Source of the DNA: Nitrospira sp. UBA6909
GTDB taxonomy: Bacteria > Nitrospirota > Nitrospiria > Nitrospirales > Nitrospiraceae
Direction: 5' to 3'
DNA: 21,863 bases
Assembly (NCBI GenBank): GCA_002451055.1
Contig: DKBD01000042.1
Span: forward strand, 1 to 21,863
The notes under the pieces were generated by a model, which saw only the letters and a list, made by a program, of their open reading frames with translations, searched no databases and had not been told where the DNA came from. The position numbers and the translations under genes are program-made. Of this stretch, positions 15,087 through 21,863 are shown piece after piece (the stretch's first letter is position 1; each line of letters begins with the position of its first letter).

Positions 15087-15938
15087 GTGAAATATCTCAG
15101 CACTCCTGCAGGCACTACACGCATCGGCCTCGCCTATGGCCCTGGGATTCCCGAATTCGTTGAGGCACACCCGGGGCTGGTCGATTACATAGAAATTCCG
15201 TTCGAGCAACTGCGCCATTCACCTCTTCTGAGGTCTCTTCAAGAATCAGTTCCTCTCGTCTTGCATTGTGCCAGCATGTCGGTGGCGGGCTTTGTGCCGC
15301 CAGCTGATGCCACAATCGACGCGATCGCCCTGGAAGCCGAACGCATGCGAACGCCATGGATCGGAGAACATTTGGCGTTTGTTGCTGCCGATCCATTGGC
15401 GCTTCCAGGAGTTGCGCCCGGCTCGCCGACCACGCTCACCTACACAGTCTGCCCGCAACTCAGCGAGGAGACGGTTCAACAGGTGGTGGACAATGTGGCC
15501 TTGCTCCAGTCTCGTTGCACAACGCCTTTGATTTTGGAGAATCCCCCTCAATATTTCACCGTACCTGGAAGCACCATGACCATGGTCGACTTCGTGAATG
15601 CGGTATTGTCACGCTGCCAGGTTGGATTGCTGCTGGACCTCAGCCATTTCCTCATCGCCATGCTCAATACGGGCGCTGATGCGCATCAGGAAGTGACTCG
15701 CTTGCCCCTCGAGCGGGTGCGCGAGATTCACATCTCCGGCCTCAATACCCAATCTGGGATTGCGTGGGACGATCACGCCACACCGGCTCCAGCCCCTGTA
15801 TTTGAGTTGCTGGAGCTGGTCCTTGCTCATAGCCGCCCTCTCGCTCTGACCATGGAATACAATTGGTCGCCGAACTTCCCCGCATCCATCCTTCATGCCC
15901 ATATCACTCGAGTTCGTCACCTGCTTGGGACCGCATGA
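15087..15938 (+). CDS. MNIO (DUF692) multinuclear non-heme iron oxidative enzyme
   Basis: A 283-residue TIM-barrel enzyme of the DUF692 family. Family landmarks are IGLAYGPGI at the N-terminus, VPLVLHCASMSVAG (His60), TPWIGEHLAF (Glu94, His95), PLILENPPQY (Glu151, Asn152), LLLDLSHFLIAMLNTG (Asp184, His187), VREIHISGL (His215), WDDHATPAP (Asp229, His230) and ALTMEYNW (Glu257). These His/Asp/Glu residues match the set that binds two or three irons in MbnB-type members. MNIOs act on RiPP precursors together with a partner protein. Given the C-terminal Asp of the neighbouring peptide, conversion of that Asp to aminopyruvic acid, as in the aminopyruvatide pathway, is the best prediction. The frame is open to a GTG at 15027, but the GTG at 15087 has AAGAGG five bases upstream and gives the family-typical N-terminus. 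The stop overlaps the next ATG (ATGA). Confidence 0.9.
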   Translation: MKYLSTPAGTTRIGLAYGPGIPEFVEAHPGLVDYIEIPFEQLRHSPLLRSLQESVPLVLHCASMSVAGFVPPADATIDAIALEAERMRTPWIGEHLAFVAADPLALPGVAPGSPTTLTYTVCPQLSEETVQQVVDNVALLQSRCTTPLILENPPQYFTVPGSTMTMVDFVNAVLSRCQVGLLLDLSHFLIAMLNTGADAHQEVTRLPLERVREIHISGLNTQSGIAWDDHATPAPAPVFELLELVLAHSRPLALTMEYNWSPNFPASILHAHITRVRHLLGTA

Positions 15939-16768
15939 GTGCCCGCCATGTTCATGCCGTCATGGCAGCAGGCCTTGCGAATCCGCATCTCATTGAGCGA
16001 TGGCAACAAGAGCCGACGTTGCTCCGTGAATACGGACTTTCCCCTGCCGACATCGATCTCCCTGCCCTATGGAAATTCGCAGGTCTTGCCGTAAAAGTGC
16101 GTCACAACGGATTGCGTGGAGACCTGCCCTGGACTTTCAGGCTGCTCAATGTGTTGGGGTTGGAGGCCGACATCTTCGCATCGTACGGTTCATTCCTTGC
16201 TAAAACAGGCACCTCACTTGGGAATTCGTCGGAGGCACGAGCGCACGATTTGTGCGCATTTCTTGAAGGCTGGCTTGATGGCGAGAACCCCGGCCATTGT
16301 TTGCTCTGGGACCTGATTCGACATGAACTCGCACTCATGCAACTCTGCAAAACTTCGACTCCTGATCCTTTCCTGCAGACGCTTGCGCCTCTCGACCAAG
16401 GCTCCCCATGCGCTGCGACGGTCCCGCGCATATGCGGCACTATCGTGCTTCATGCCATGCGTTGCGATCCACAAACTGTGATTGCCGCCTTACGACACGT
16501 CTCTCCGCCGCTGCATACACTCCCTCGCGAGCCCGTGCATCTCTGCTACTGGCGGCAGGCTTCGACGTCCGACATACAGATCCTTCACGTTGATGAATTA
16601 GGGTTTTACCTCCTCTCGTGCTCGGATGGATCAGTCTCGGCGGCAGACTTAAGCCGACGGCTGGTGGGTGGACGACGGGTTGCACCCAATCTCCTCAACG
16701 GTTTAGCCCAACTACGGGAGGCGGGCATCCTCTCTTTCCATAACAAGGCAAAGAAAACCGCCCGATGA
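15935..16768 (+). CDS. MNIO partner protein with C-terminal RiPP recognition element
   Basis: A 277-residue protein starting at the ATGA overlap with the MNIO gene. The N-terminal part (about 10-50: LANPHLIERWQQEP, REYGLSPADIDLPALW) resembles the helical start of MNIO partner proteins, and 60-135 is a further helical region. The C-terminal part (about 215-268: DELGFYLLSCSDG ... AADLSRRLVGG ... LLNGLAQLREAGILSF) has the beta-wing plus three-helix pattern of a PqqD-like RiPP recognition element, which binds the leader of the precursor and presents it to the MNIO. No catalytic motif is visible; scattered Cys and His do not form a pattern. The family is divergent, so the call rests on position, size and the RRE-like end. 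Confidence 0.75.
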   Translation: MSARHVHAVMAAGLANPHLIERWQQEPTLLREYGLSPADIDLPALWKFAGLAVKVRHNGLRGDLPWTFRLLNVLGLEADIFASYGSFLAKTGTSLGNSSEARAHDLCAFLEGWLDGENPGHCLLWDLIRHELALMQLCKTSTPDPFLQTLAPLDQGSPCAATVPRICGTIVLHAMRCDPQTVIAALRHVSPPLHTLPREPVHLCYWRQASTSDIQILHVDELGFYLLSCSDGSVSAADLSRRLVGGRRVAPNLLNGLAQLREAGILSFHNKAKKTAR

Positions 16769-18756
16769 AATTGCTGCTGGTGGATAATTTGGTGCTGCCT
16801 GAGGAAGGGGTCTTCGAACACCTCGATGTCCATCCGCACCTGGGCCTGCTCGCCCTCGCGGCAGTGGCTGAAGCACAGGGGCACAGTGTCAGGATTTACG
16901 ACCCCAAGCGGCTCATTAAAACAGGCGTCCTCCCTTACGATGAGACGCTCTACGAACGCGTGGCCAACGATCTGCTGGCCGAATCTCCTCACGCCATAGG
17001 CTTTACGACGTTAGGCTGCAGTTTTCTCTTCGCCGTCAACGTGGCGGCATTGATCAAGCGTGACGAGCCGGAGATGCCCATTCTCCTTGGGGGGCCGCAT
17101 GCCACCATGCTGCACCAGCAAATTCTTGAACGCTTTGCTCAATTTGACATCATCGTTCGATATGAGGCCGATGAGGTGCTCCCCTCGGTTCTCGCCAACC
17201 TTGAGCAAAGACAGTTCCACGGCATACCCGGTCTCAGCTGGCGAGATCCCTCAACGCTCGATCTGCGCTATAACGCCGGACGGCCAAAAGTGGAAGATCT
17301 TGACCGCCTGCCCCTCTATTCCTACGAGCACTATCCGGTCGAAGATCTCGGGCTTAATCTGTTGCGGATTGAAGCAGGCCGTGGCTGCCCGTTCAGCTGT
17401 ACATTTTGTTCAACGGCCACCTTCTTTCAGCGAAGTTTTCGATTAAAGTCGGCAGCGCGTCTCGTGACCGAGTTGGATCGTCTGCATGCTCGTTATGGAT
17501 GTGCTGATTTCAAGCTCGATCACGACCTATTCACAGTGAATCGCCGCAAGGTGATGGAATTTTGTGAGGCAGTAGAGAAGCGAGGATACCGCTGGCGGGC
17601 CTCAGCCCGGGTGGACTTGGTCGACGAGGAACTACTCACGAGAATGGCACGCGCAGGGTGTGTGGGGCTCTACTTTGGCATCGAGACAGGATCTGTGCGC
17701 ATGCAAGACATCTCACAAAAACATCTGGACCTCACATTGGTCAAACCGACGTTGCTGGCATGTGAACGCCTTGGCATTCAGACGACCGCCTCCTTCATCA
17801 CCGGTTACCCTGAGGAGCACGAACAGGATCAAGCCGACACGCTTGATCTGTTGGGGCAATGTTTTCGACCGTCTTGCCTTCCCCAGCTGCATGTTCTGGC
17901 GCCAGAGCCTGGCACCCCGATGTTTGAGCAGATGGCTCGTGATCTCGTATATGACGGTTACGCGGGACCATATAACGCCATATTGACCGGATCGAGCGAT
18001 ACGGATCTCATTTGTGAGCACCGAGACATTTTCTCGACCTATCATTACTATCCCACAATCATGCCTCGCGCCCGCTACGTTTTCGCCGCTGATGCCATTG
18101 ACGTTCTCCGCCACGTCGGACCAGTGATCATCCCATATACCCTGCGGGCCTATGGCGGCCGACTGAGCCAATTCGTGCATTCACTCCAATGCTGGGCCGA
18201 TAATATCGGACGAGGTGATCGCGCCGATGCCGATTTGATGGAGTCATACATCGCTTATGCTTTTGGACAAAGCCATCATCTGACCTCTTTGTTTAGATAT
18301 TCGCTGGTGACCAAGAAGTGCACACGGCAGAGTTGGCCGGAAGAAGTCCCGTACGTTGCCTCAGAATCGGATCCGGTCTATCAACTGGGCCCGCATCTTC
18401 ACATTTTGCCGGAGTTGCACGATTGCCAATTCTTGATCGAACAGATTGATCGCACCAGGCACAGCCAAAGTCTTCTTGAAGAGTCTGAAACAGGAGGACT
18501 CGGTATCTATCTCGTCAGCATCAAGGACGGCCAGGTATCAAGTTGTGAGATTGACGAGGGCCTGGCATACATTCTCGGCCTGTTCCAATCTCCCAGGAGT
18601 GTGAAGGAAGTTACCGACTCCTTAAACGAGGCGGCCGGCTCACATGAACTTGACGCGCGCTTCTTTCACAACCTTCTTGCGCAGGACGTCCTTATCCGTC
18701 GAGCAATCCCCCCCTCTCCATCCCTCCCCCCGAGAGAGACACCTATCGCCCGATGA
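16765..18756 (+). CDS. Cobalamin-dependent radical SAM enzyme with C-terminal RRE-like domain
   Basis: A 663-residue protein in three parts. Residues 1 to about 150 form the Rossmann-like cobalamin-binding domain (MKLLLVDNLV, HPHLGLLALAAVAEAQGH, IGFTTLGCSF, ILLGGPHAT). About 195-400 is the radical SAM barrel with the cluster motif C208-PFS-C212-TF-C215 in EAGRGCPFSCTFCS, and GLYFGIETGS and TASFITGYPEE as later strand motifs. About 574-646 (GLGIYLVSIKDG ... LAYILGLFQSPRSVKEVTDSL ... FHNLLAQDVLIRR) looks like a PqqD-type RiPP recognition domain. A Pro-rich tail ends the protein. Class B enzymes methylate unactivated carbons using methylcobalamin; here beta-methylation of an aromatic residue of the peptide is predicted from the related pathway. 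The gene overlaps both neighbours by ATGA, so it is translationally coupled. Confidence 0.88.
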   Translation: MKLLLVDNLVLPEEGVFEHLDVHPHLGLLALAAVAEAQGHSVRIYDPKRLIKTGVLPYDETLYERVANDLLAESPHAIGFTTLGCSFLFAVNVAALIKRDEPEMPILLGGPHATMLHQQILERFAQFDIIVRYEADEVLPSVLANLEQRQFHGIPGLSWRDPSTLDLRYNAGRPKVEDLDRLPLYSYEHYPVEDLGLNLLRIEAGRGCPFSCTFCSTATFFQRSFRLKSAARLVTELDRLHARYGCADFKLDHDLFTVNRRKVMEFCEAVEKRGYRWRASARVDLVDEELLTRMARAGCVGLYFGIETGSVRMQDISQKHLDLTLVKPTLLACERLGIQTTASFITGYPEEHEQDQADTLDLLGQCFRPSCLPQLHVLAPEPGTPMFEQMARDLVYDGYAGPYNAILTGSSDTDLICEHRDIFSTYHYYPTIMPRARYVFAADAIDVLRHVGPVIIPYTLRAYGGRLSQFVHSLQCWADNIGRGDRADADLMESYIAYAFGQSHHLTSLFRYSLVTKKCTRQSWPEEVPYVASESDPVYQLGPHLHILPELHDCQFLIEQIDRTRHSQSLLEESETGGLGIYLVSIKDGQVSSCEIDEGLAYILGLFQSPRSVKEVTDSLNEAAGSHELDARFFHNLLAQDVLIRRAIPPSPSLPPRETPIAR

Positions 18757-19730
18757 GAAACTCGTGGTCCACGTACGAACTTGTCGAAACGTTCCAGCTC
18801 GCTCATGCCGTCTCGGCATTACATGAAACGGGTATCTTGGCGTCGCTCGAAAGACCAAGAACGGTCCAGGAGTTATCTCAACAATATCGAACCGATGCCA
18901 CGGTGCTGGAGGGGGTCCTTAATTATGTCGCCGCGCGCACCAATCTGCTTCGGAAGGTAGGCACAACGTTCGTTGTGACCCGGCAGTATTCGAGCGCGGC
19001 CCGTTTCCTCTTGGATCTGTACATCGGGGCCTATGGCAGGAACGCGGCCCAACTGCCGGGGATTCTACGCCGCTCCTCGATGGCCGCGGCTCTGGTTGAT
19101 CACACCAAATATGCGAACGCGTTTCAACAGGTCGGAGATTCCGTTCTCGGTGCGCTCGTGCAAATCATTCTGCAGCTCAAACTGACTCATGTCCTAGATC
19201 TGGGGTGTGGCCCGGCCAGTCTGCTCATCGCATTAGCGAAACAAGATCGTCACCTGATCGGCTGGGGAGTAGAGATGAGCCCCGCGATGCACCGGCTGGC
19301 GAGAACCAGGATTCAGGAGGCGCAGCTCAGCAAACGTATACGGATATTTCTCGGAGATTGCAGACAGCTACAATCGGTCGTCCCCCCAAGGGCGAAACAG
19401 CACGTCGACGTCGTAGTGGCGTCTCAGGTCGCAAATGAGATGTTCGCCGGCGGCCAGGCAACCGCTATCACATGGCTCCGACAGATTCGCCGAGCCTTGC
19501 CCGGCCGGCTCCTCCTCATCGCGGACTACTACGGCCGTCTCGGGCGGACCAACGCAACGCGGTACCGCGAGACATTACTCCATGACTATGTGCAGCTTAT
19601 CTCCGGGCAAGGGATACCTCCGTCCAATGTCTCGCTGTGGAAACAAGTCTATTCACGCTCGAAATGCCGGCTCCTCCATCTCATTGAAGACAAGACGACA
19701 TCTCGCTTCATCCATGTATTGAAGTTGTAG
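18753..19730 (+). CDS. SAM-dependent methyltransferase (O-methyltransferase-like fold)
   Basis: A 325-residue class I methyltransferase. The N-terminal ~110 residues (ETFQLAHAVSALHETGILASL, VQELSQQYRTDATVLEGVLNYV) form a winged-helix dimerisation domain like that of plant-type and polyketide O-methyltransferases. The SAM-binding loop is THVLDLGCGPASLL (149-156), followed by WGVEMSPAM with an acidic residue for the ribose, IFLGDCRQL and ASQVANEMFAGG. In the aminopyruvatide pathway the methyltransferase acts on the beta-carbon of the alpha-keto acid made by MNIO; a C- or O-methylation of the matured C-terminus is the likely task here. It is the last gene of the coupled run and starts within the stop of the radical SAM gene. 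The following 131 bases lack a clear intrinsic terminator. Confidence 0.85.
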   Translation: MRNSWSTYELVETFQLAHAVSALHETGILASLERPRTVQELSQQYRTDATVLEGVLNYVAARTNLLRKVGTTFVVTRQYSSAARFLLDLYIGAYGRNAAQLPGILRRSSMAAALVDHTKYANAFQQVGDSVLGALVQIILQLKLTHVLDLGCGPASLLIALAKQDRHLIGWGVEMSPAMHRLARTRIQEAQLSKRIRIFLGDCRQLQSVVPPRAKQHVDVVVASQVANEMFAGGQATAITWLRQIRRALPGRLLLIADYYGRLGRTNATRYRETLLHDYVQLISGQGIPPSNVSLWKQVYSRSKCRLLHLIEDKTTSRFIHVLKL

Positions 19731-19861
19731 CGACGTCGCTGAAAATCTGTGAGGCGCAGTCGCACTCCAATCGGAGACTCCAGGGTGATCAACCCCATAT
19801 CTTCGATTCACCTCAAGACTGTGCGATTGCACTGACTGACACTGACTGCCTGGCCCGCGAC

Positions 19862-20833
19862 CTACCAGGCATAGGCTTCCGGCGCCGGTCCGCCCGGCCC
19901 GGGGAAGATGGTATCCAATCGTTTGAGCTGACTGCCGCTTAGGGTGAGATTCAAGGCCCGCATCGAGCCGTTCAACTGCTCCAACGTGCGTGGCCCGATA
20001 ATCGGCGCCGTCACCGCCGGCTGATGGAGCAACCAGGCCAGCGCCACGTCGGCGGGCTGTTCACCTAAGTCCTTGCAGAACGTTTCGTAGGCCTCGATCT
20101 TGTGACGGTGCTTTTCAATCTCTTTTTTTAGATCCTCGTCCGCGCGCCGGCCAACGGAGGCAGGCTTAAGCGCCCCTGCCAGTAATCCCCTCGCCAGCGG
20201 ACTCCATGGAATCAGGCCGATACCGTAGGCTTCGCAAGCAGGGATCACCTCCAGCTCGACTGTCCGCTCAACTAGATTGTAGAGGCTCTGCTCAGAAACC
20301 AACCCGAGAAAGTGACGGTTCTTCGCCAATTCCTGCGCCTGGGCCAGATGCCAGCCGGCGAAATTGCTGCTGCCGACGTACAGGATCTTCCCTTCCCGGA
20401 CCAACTGCTCCATCGCCTGCCACATTTCCTCCCAGGGCGATTGCCGATCGACATGATGCATCTGATAGAGGTCGATACAATCCGTGCCCAACCGCCGCAA
20501 ACTCTCCTCGCAGGCCCGTTTGATATGCAAAGCCGACAGCCGCGACTGATTCGGCCAGTCGCCCATACGGCCGAAGACCTTCGTCGCCAGCACCACCTTC
20601 TCGCGCCGCCCCCCTCCCTGCTTCAGCCAGCGCCCGACGATTTGCTCGGTCCAGCCTTCCCCCACCTTCCAGCCATAGACATTGGCCGTGTCGAAGAAAT
20701 TGATCCCGAGCTCCAAAGCCCGGTCCATAATCGCACAACTGTCGGTCTCGCTCGTCTCCGGTCCGAAATTCATCGTGCCGAGACAGAGCCGACTGACTTT
20801 CACGCCCGAGCGACCAAGATGAACGTACTGCAT
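19862..20833 (-). CDS. Aldo/keto reductase
   Basis: A 323-residue NADPH-dependent reductase of the AKR superfamily (YhdN/PLP-kinase-like subgroup of TIM barrels). It begins MQYVHLGRSGVKVSRLCLGTMNFG, a standard start. The catalytic tetrad is Asp48, Tyr53 (FFDTANVYG), Lys85 (VLATKVFG) and His126 (YQMHHVD). Later motifs are YVGSSNFAGWHL, LVSEQSLYNL, PWSPLARGLLAG and TAPIIGPRTLEQLNG, the last binding the cofactor phosphate. AAGGGAGCC directly precedes the ATG. The substrate cannot be predicted. It converges with the RiPP cluster and faces the other way, so it is probably not part of it, although reduction of a keto group cannot be ruled out. Confidence 0.92.
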   Translation of the reverse strand: MQYVHLGRSGVKVSRLCLGTMNFGPETSETDSCAIMDRALELGINFFDTANVYGWKVGEGWTEQIVGRWLKQGGGRREKVVLATKVFGRMGDWPNQSRLSALHIKRACEESLRRLGTDCIDLYQMHHVDRQSPWEEMWQAMEQLVREGKILYVGSSNFAGWHLAQAQELAKNRHFLGLVSEQSLYNLVERTVELEVIPACEAYGIGLIPWSPLARGLLAGALKPASVGRRADEDLKKEIEKHRHKIEAYETFCKDLGEQPADVALAWLLHQPAVTAPIIGPRTLEQLNGSMRALNLTLSGSQLKRLDTIFPGPGGPAPEAYAW

Positions 20834-21153
20834 GGCTCCCTTATAGTGCGTACAGGACTGGGATGTCGAGGGCTCATAACTGCACTCGGCCGGTCAGAAG
20901 TCTGGAAACACTCTCCAGTACCATGCGTCACGGTCTGTCCCTGTACAGAGAAAAGTAGCGACCACGAGGAGACACGGGCATTTACTTTACCCGGCATGTA
21001 GAGCCTGAGCCTCTCTAGACTGCTCCTTTCACCTGTCACGGCTCCCTCTTAGCGTGGCACCTTGCTAACTCACTGAGATACCGAAAACACAACCTGCCTT
21101 CCCATTTCTGTTTCTCGGCCATTCGGCACAGACCACGCCTCATGCCAGAACAA
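20834..21153. other. Intergenic region, nothing recognisable
   Basis: About 320 bases between the divergent aldo/keto reductase gene and the toxin-antitoxin remnant. Frames on both strands give no family-like protein and no RNA gene or repeat was seen. The promoter of the reductase should lie at its left end. Confidence 0.4.
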
Positions 21154-21182
21154 TTGACATATGCATGATCTATGCAAATGAT
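21154..21182 (+). promoter_or_regulatory. VapB promoter with operator-like inverted repeat
   Basis: A perfect TTGACA (21154-21159) is followed after 17 bases by AATGAT (21177-21182). The spacer holds the inverted repeat TGCAT-GATCT-ATGCA (21162-21176). An inverted repeat between -35 and -10 is where the antitoxin, alone or with its toxin, usually binds to repress its own operon. Confidence 0.6.
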
Positions 21183-21209
21183 GCCAGCATAATCATAAGG
21201 AAGTGTCCT

Positions 21210-21539
21210 ATGCGTACAACGCTGGATCTCAGTGAGAAGCTCATTCGTGAGCTGATGAACGTGACCGGCGCTCAAACGAAAACCGACGCGATTCATCAGG
21301 CCGCGGCGGAATTGATCCGGAGAAAAAAGCTGGACCAACTCAAGTCCTTGAGCGGTGCAATCCATCTCGATCTGGATTGGAAGAGCCTCGAAGAGGCTGA
21401 GATCCGCCATCAAGTTTCCTTGAAACGCCGCCGAAGTCAGCCTCGTCGGCGTCGTGTTTGCCGAATTGCTTCAAGGCTGCCGGACTCCGACCGAACGAAC
21501 AACGCTCTCCGAAGCCTTACTGGCCCTACGGTACCATGA
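21210..21539 (+). CDS. vapB: VapB-type antitoxin with altered C-terminus
   Basis: The first ~70 residues (MRTTLDLSEKLIRELMNVTG, then QTKTDAIHQAAAELIRRKKLDQLKSLSGAIHLDLDWKSLEEAE) are a typical VapB/Arc-type antitoxin: an MRTTL...L ribbon-helix-helix DNA-binding part and a tail that would wrap the toxin (IDLDLDW is a family hallmark). AAGGAAG lies six bases before the ATG. After about residue 71 the reading continues into RRRSQPRRRRVCR and beyond, which is the toxin gene read in a wrong frame. The native stop appears to have been lost in a deletion that also removed the start of the toxin gene, giving a 109-residue hybrid. Whether the fusion is stable or still binds the operator is unknown. Confidence 0.7.
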   Translation: MRTTLDLSEKLIRELMNVTGAQTKTDAIHQAAAELIRRKKLDQLKSLSGAIHLDLDWKSLEEAEIRHQVSLKRRRSQPRRRRVCRIASRLPDSDRTNNALRSLTGPTVP

Positions 21540-21729
21540 AGTCACCCCATCCACCTGGCTGCGAACAACCGATCTTTCAGCGCATCTGCTTCGCAAAGGT
21601 GTGACGTTGCCTCTCTCAGATCTGATCATTGCCGCCGTGGCGATCGGGCACGAATGCCGCGTGTACAGCCTGGATGCTCATTTCCAAAAGATTCCCGGCC
21701 TGCATCTGTACGTGCCTGCTTCAACCTGA
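21424..21729 (+). pseudogene. vapC: VapC PIN-domain toxin remnant, 5' part missing
   Basis: From 21424 the frame reads NAAEVSLVGVVFAELLQGCR, later LPLSDLIIAAVAIGHECRVYSLDAHFQKI, the middle and C-terminal parts of a VapC PIN ribonuclease, including the Glu of AELLQG, the Asp of LSDLIIAA and the late Asp of SLDAHF. A TGA stands at 21421-21423. The N-terminal ~30 residues, which in this family hold the first catalytic Asp (V-D-x-S-x-W), are absent, and no proper start or ribosome-binding site is left. The remaining 101 residues compare with about 130 in intact members. The fragment overlaps the antitoxin frame, consistent with an internal deletion of roughly 90 bases. Confidence 0.75.
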
Positions 21730-21863
21730 TCATCCTCGCTGTGCTGATGTGCAGTTCCACCATGCATTGCGCCCACCGCTTGGTGCATATTTCGGCGAGA
21801 TCAGCGTGGGTAACGAAGCGATCATCTCCATTACTCTGTTTCTCCGGAATCATGGACGATTGT

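Noticed and set aside
19731..19861. CACTGACTG direct repeat and a weak long-loop stem as terminator or att site
   Set aside because: Short, imperfect and without T-run or tRNA context; probably chance.
19862..20833. Aldo/keto reductase as a tailoring enzyme of the RiPP pathway
   Set aside because: It is on the opposite strand, convergent and of a common housekeeping type; no evidence links it to the cluster.
21626..21853. 75-codon minus-strand frame at the right end
   Set aside because: It overlaps the VapC remnant, has no recognisable motif and no clear ribosome-binding site.

Overview
The window looks like a chromosomal segment of a Gram-negative bacterium of moderately high GC content. 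The mix of genes (di-heme cytochrome c peroxidase, Ppx/GppA with SixA, OPT transporter, FGE-like secreted protein, CxxC zinc-ribbon mini-protein) and the protein style fit Nitrospirota, most likely Nitrospira. That assignment is inference from gene content; there is no rRNA gene here to confirm it.

Layout. 1-335 is the N-terminal part of a ParB-like protein on the minus strand, cut by the window edge. 336-1007 has no convincing protein gene but holds a strong hairpin and a minus-strand promoter-like pair. 1008-12880 is ordinary housekeeping and periplasmic content: an FGE/SUMF1-fold protein lacking the catalytic cysteines, an MscS-type channel, a bidirectional terminator, a cytochrome c peroxidase, exonuclease III, a small zinc-ribbon protein, a BaiN/HI0933-type flavoprotein, SixA phosphatase, a Ppx/GppA-HD phosphatase, an OPT-family transporter and a secreted subtilase. 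12881-13257 is a repeat-like spacer with a terminator-like hairpin.

The centre of interest is 13258-19730, a six-gene plus-strand cluster that reads as a RiPP (ribosomally made, modified peptide) pathway: cytochrome P450, a 63-residue precursor ending in W-L-Y-D, an MNIO (DUF692) enzyme, its RRE-containing partner, a cobalamin-dependent radical SAM enzyme and a SAM methyltransferase. The last four genes overlap by ATGA. The enzyme set matches the recently described aminopyruvatide-type pathway (P450 biaryl cross-link, beta-methylation by B12-radical SAM, C-terminal Asp to aminopyruvic acid by MNIO, then methylation). The precursor here has exactly two aromatic residues, Trp60 and Tyr62, so a Trp-Tyr rather than Tyr-Tyr cross-link is predicted. 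No peptidase or exporter is encoded within the cluster.

19862-20833 is an aldo/keto reductase on the minus strand. 21154-21729 is a decaying VapBC-type toxin-antitoxin module: promoter, operator-like inverted repeat and antitoxin are present, but the toxin gene has lost its 5' part. The last ~130 bases show nothing I can support.
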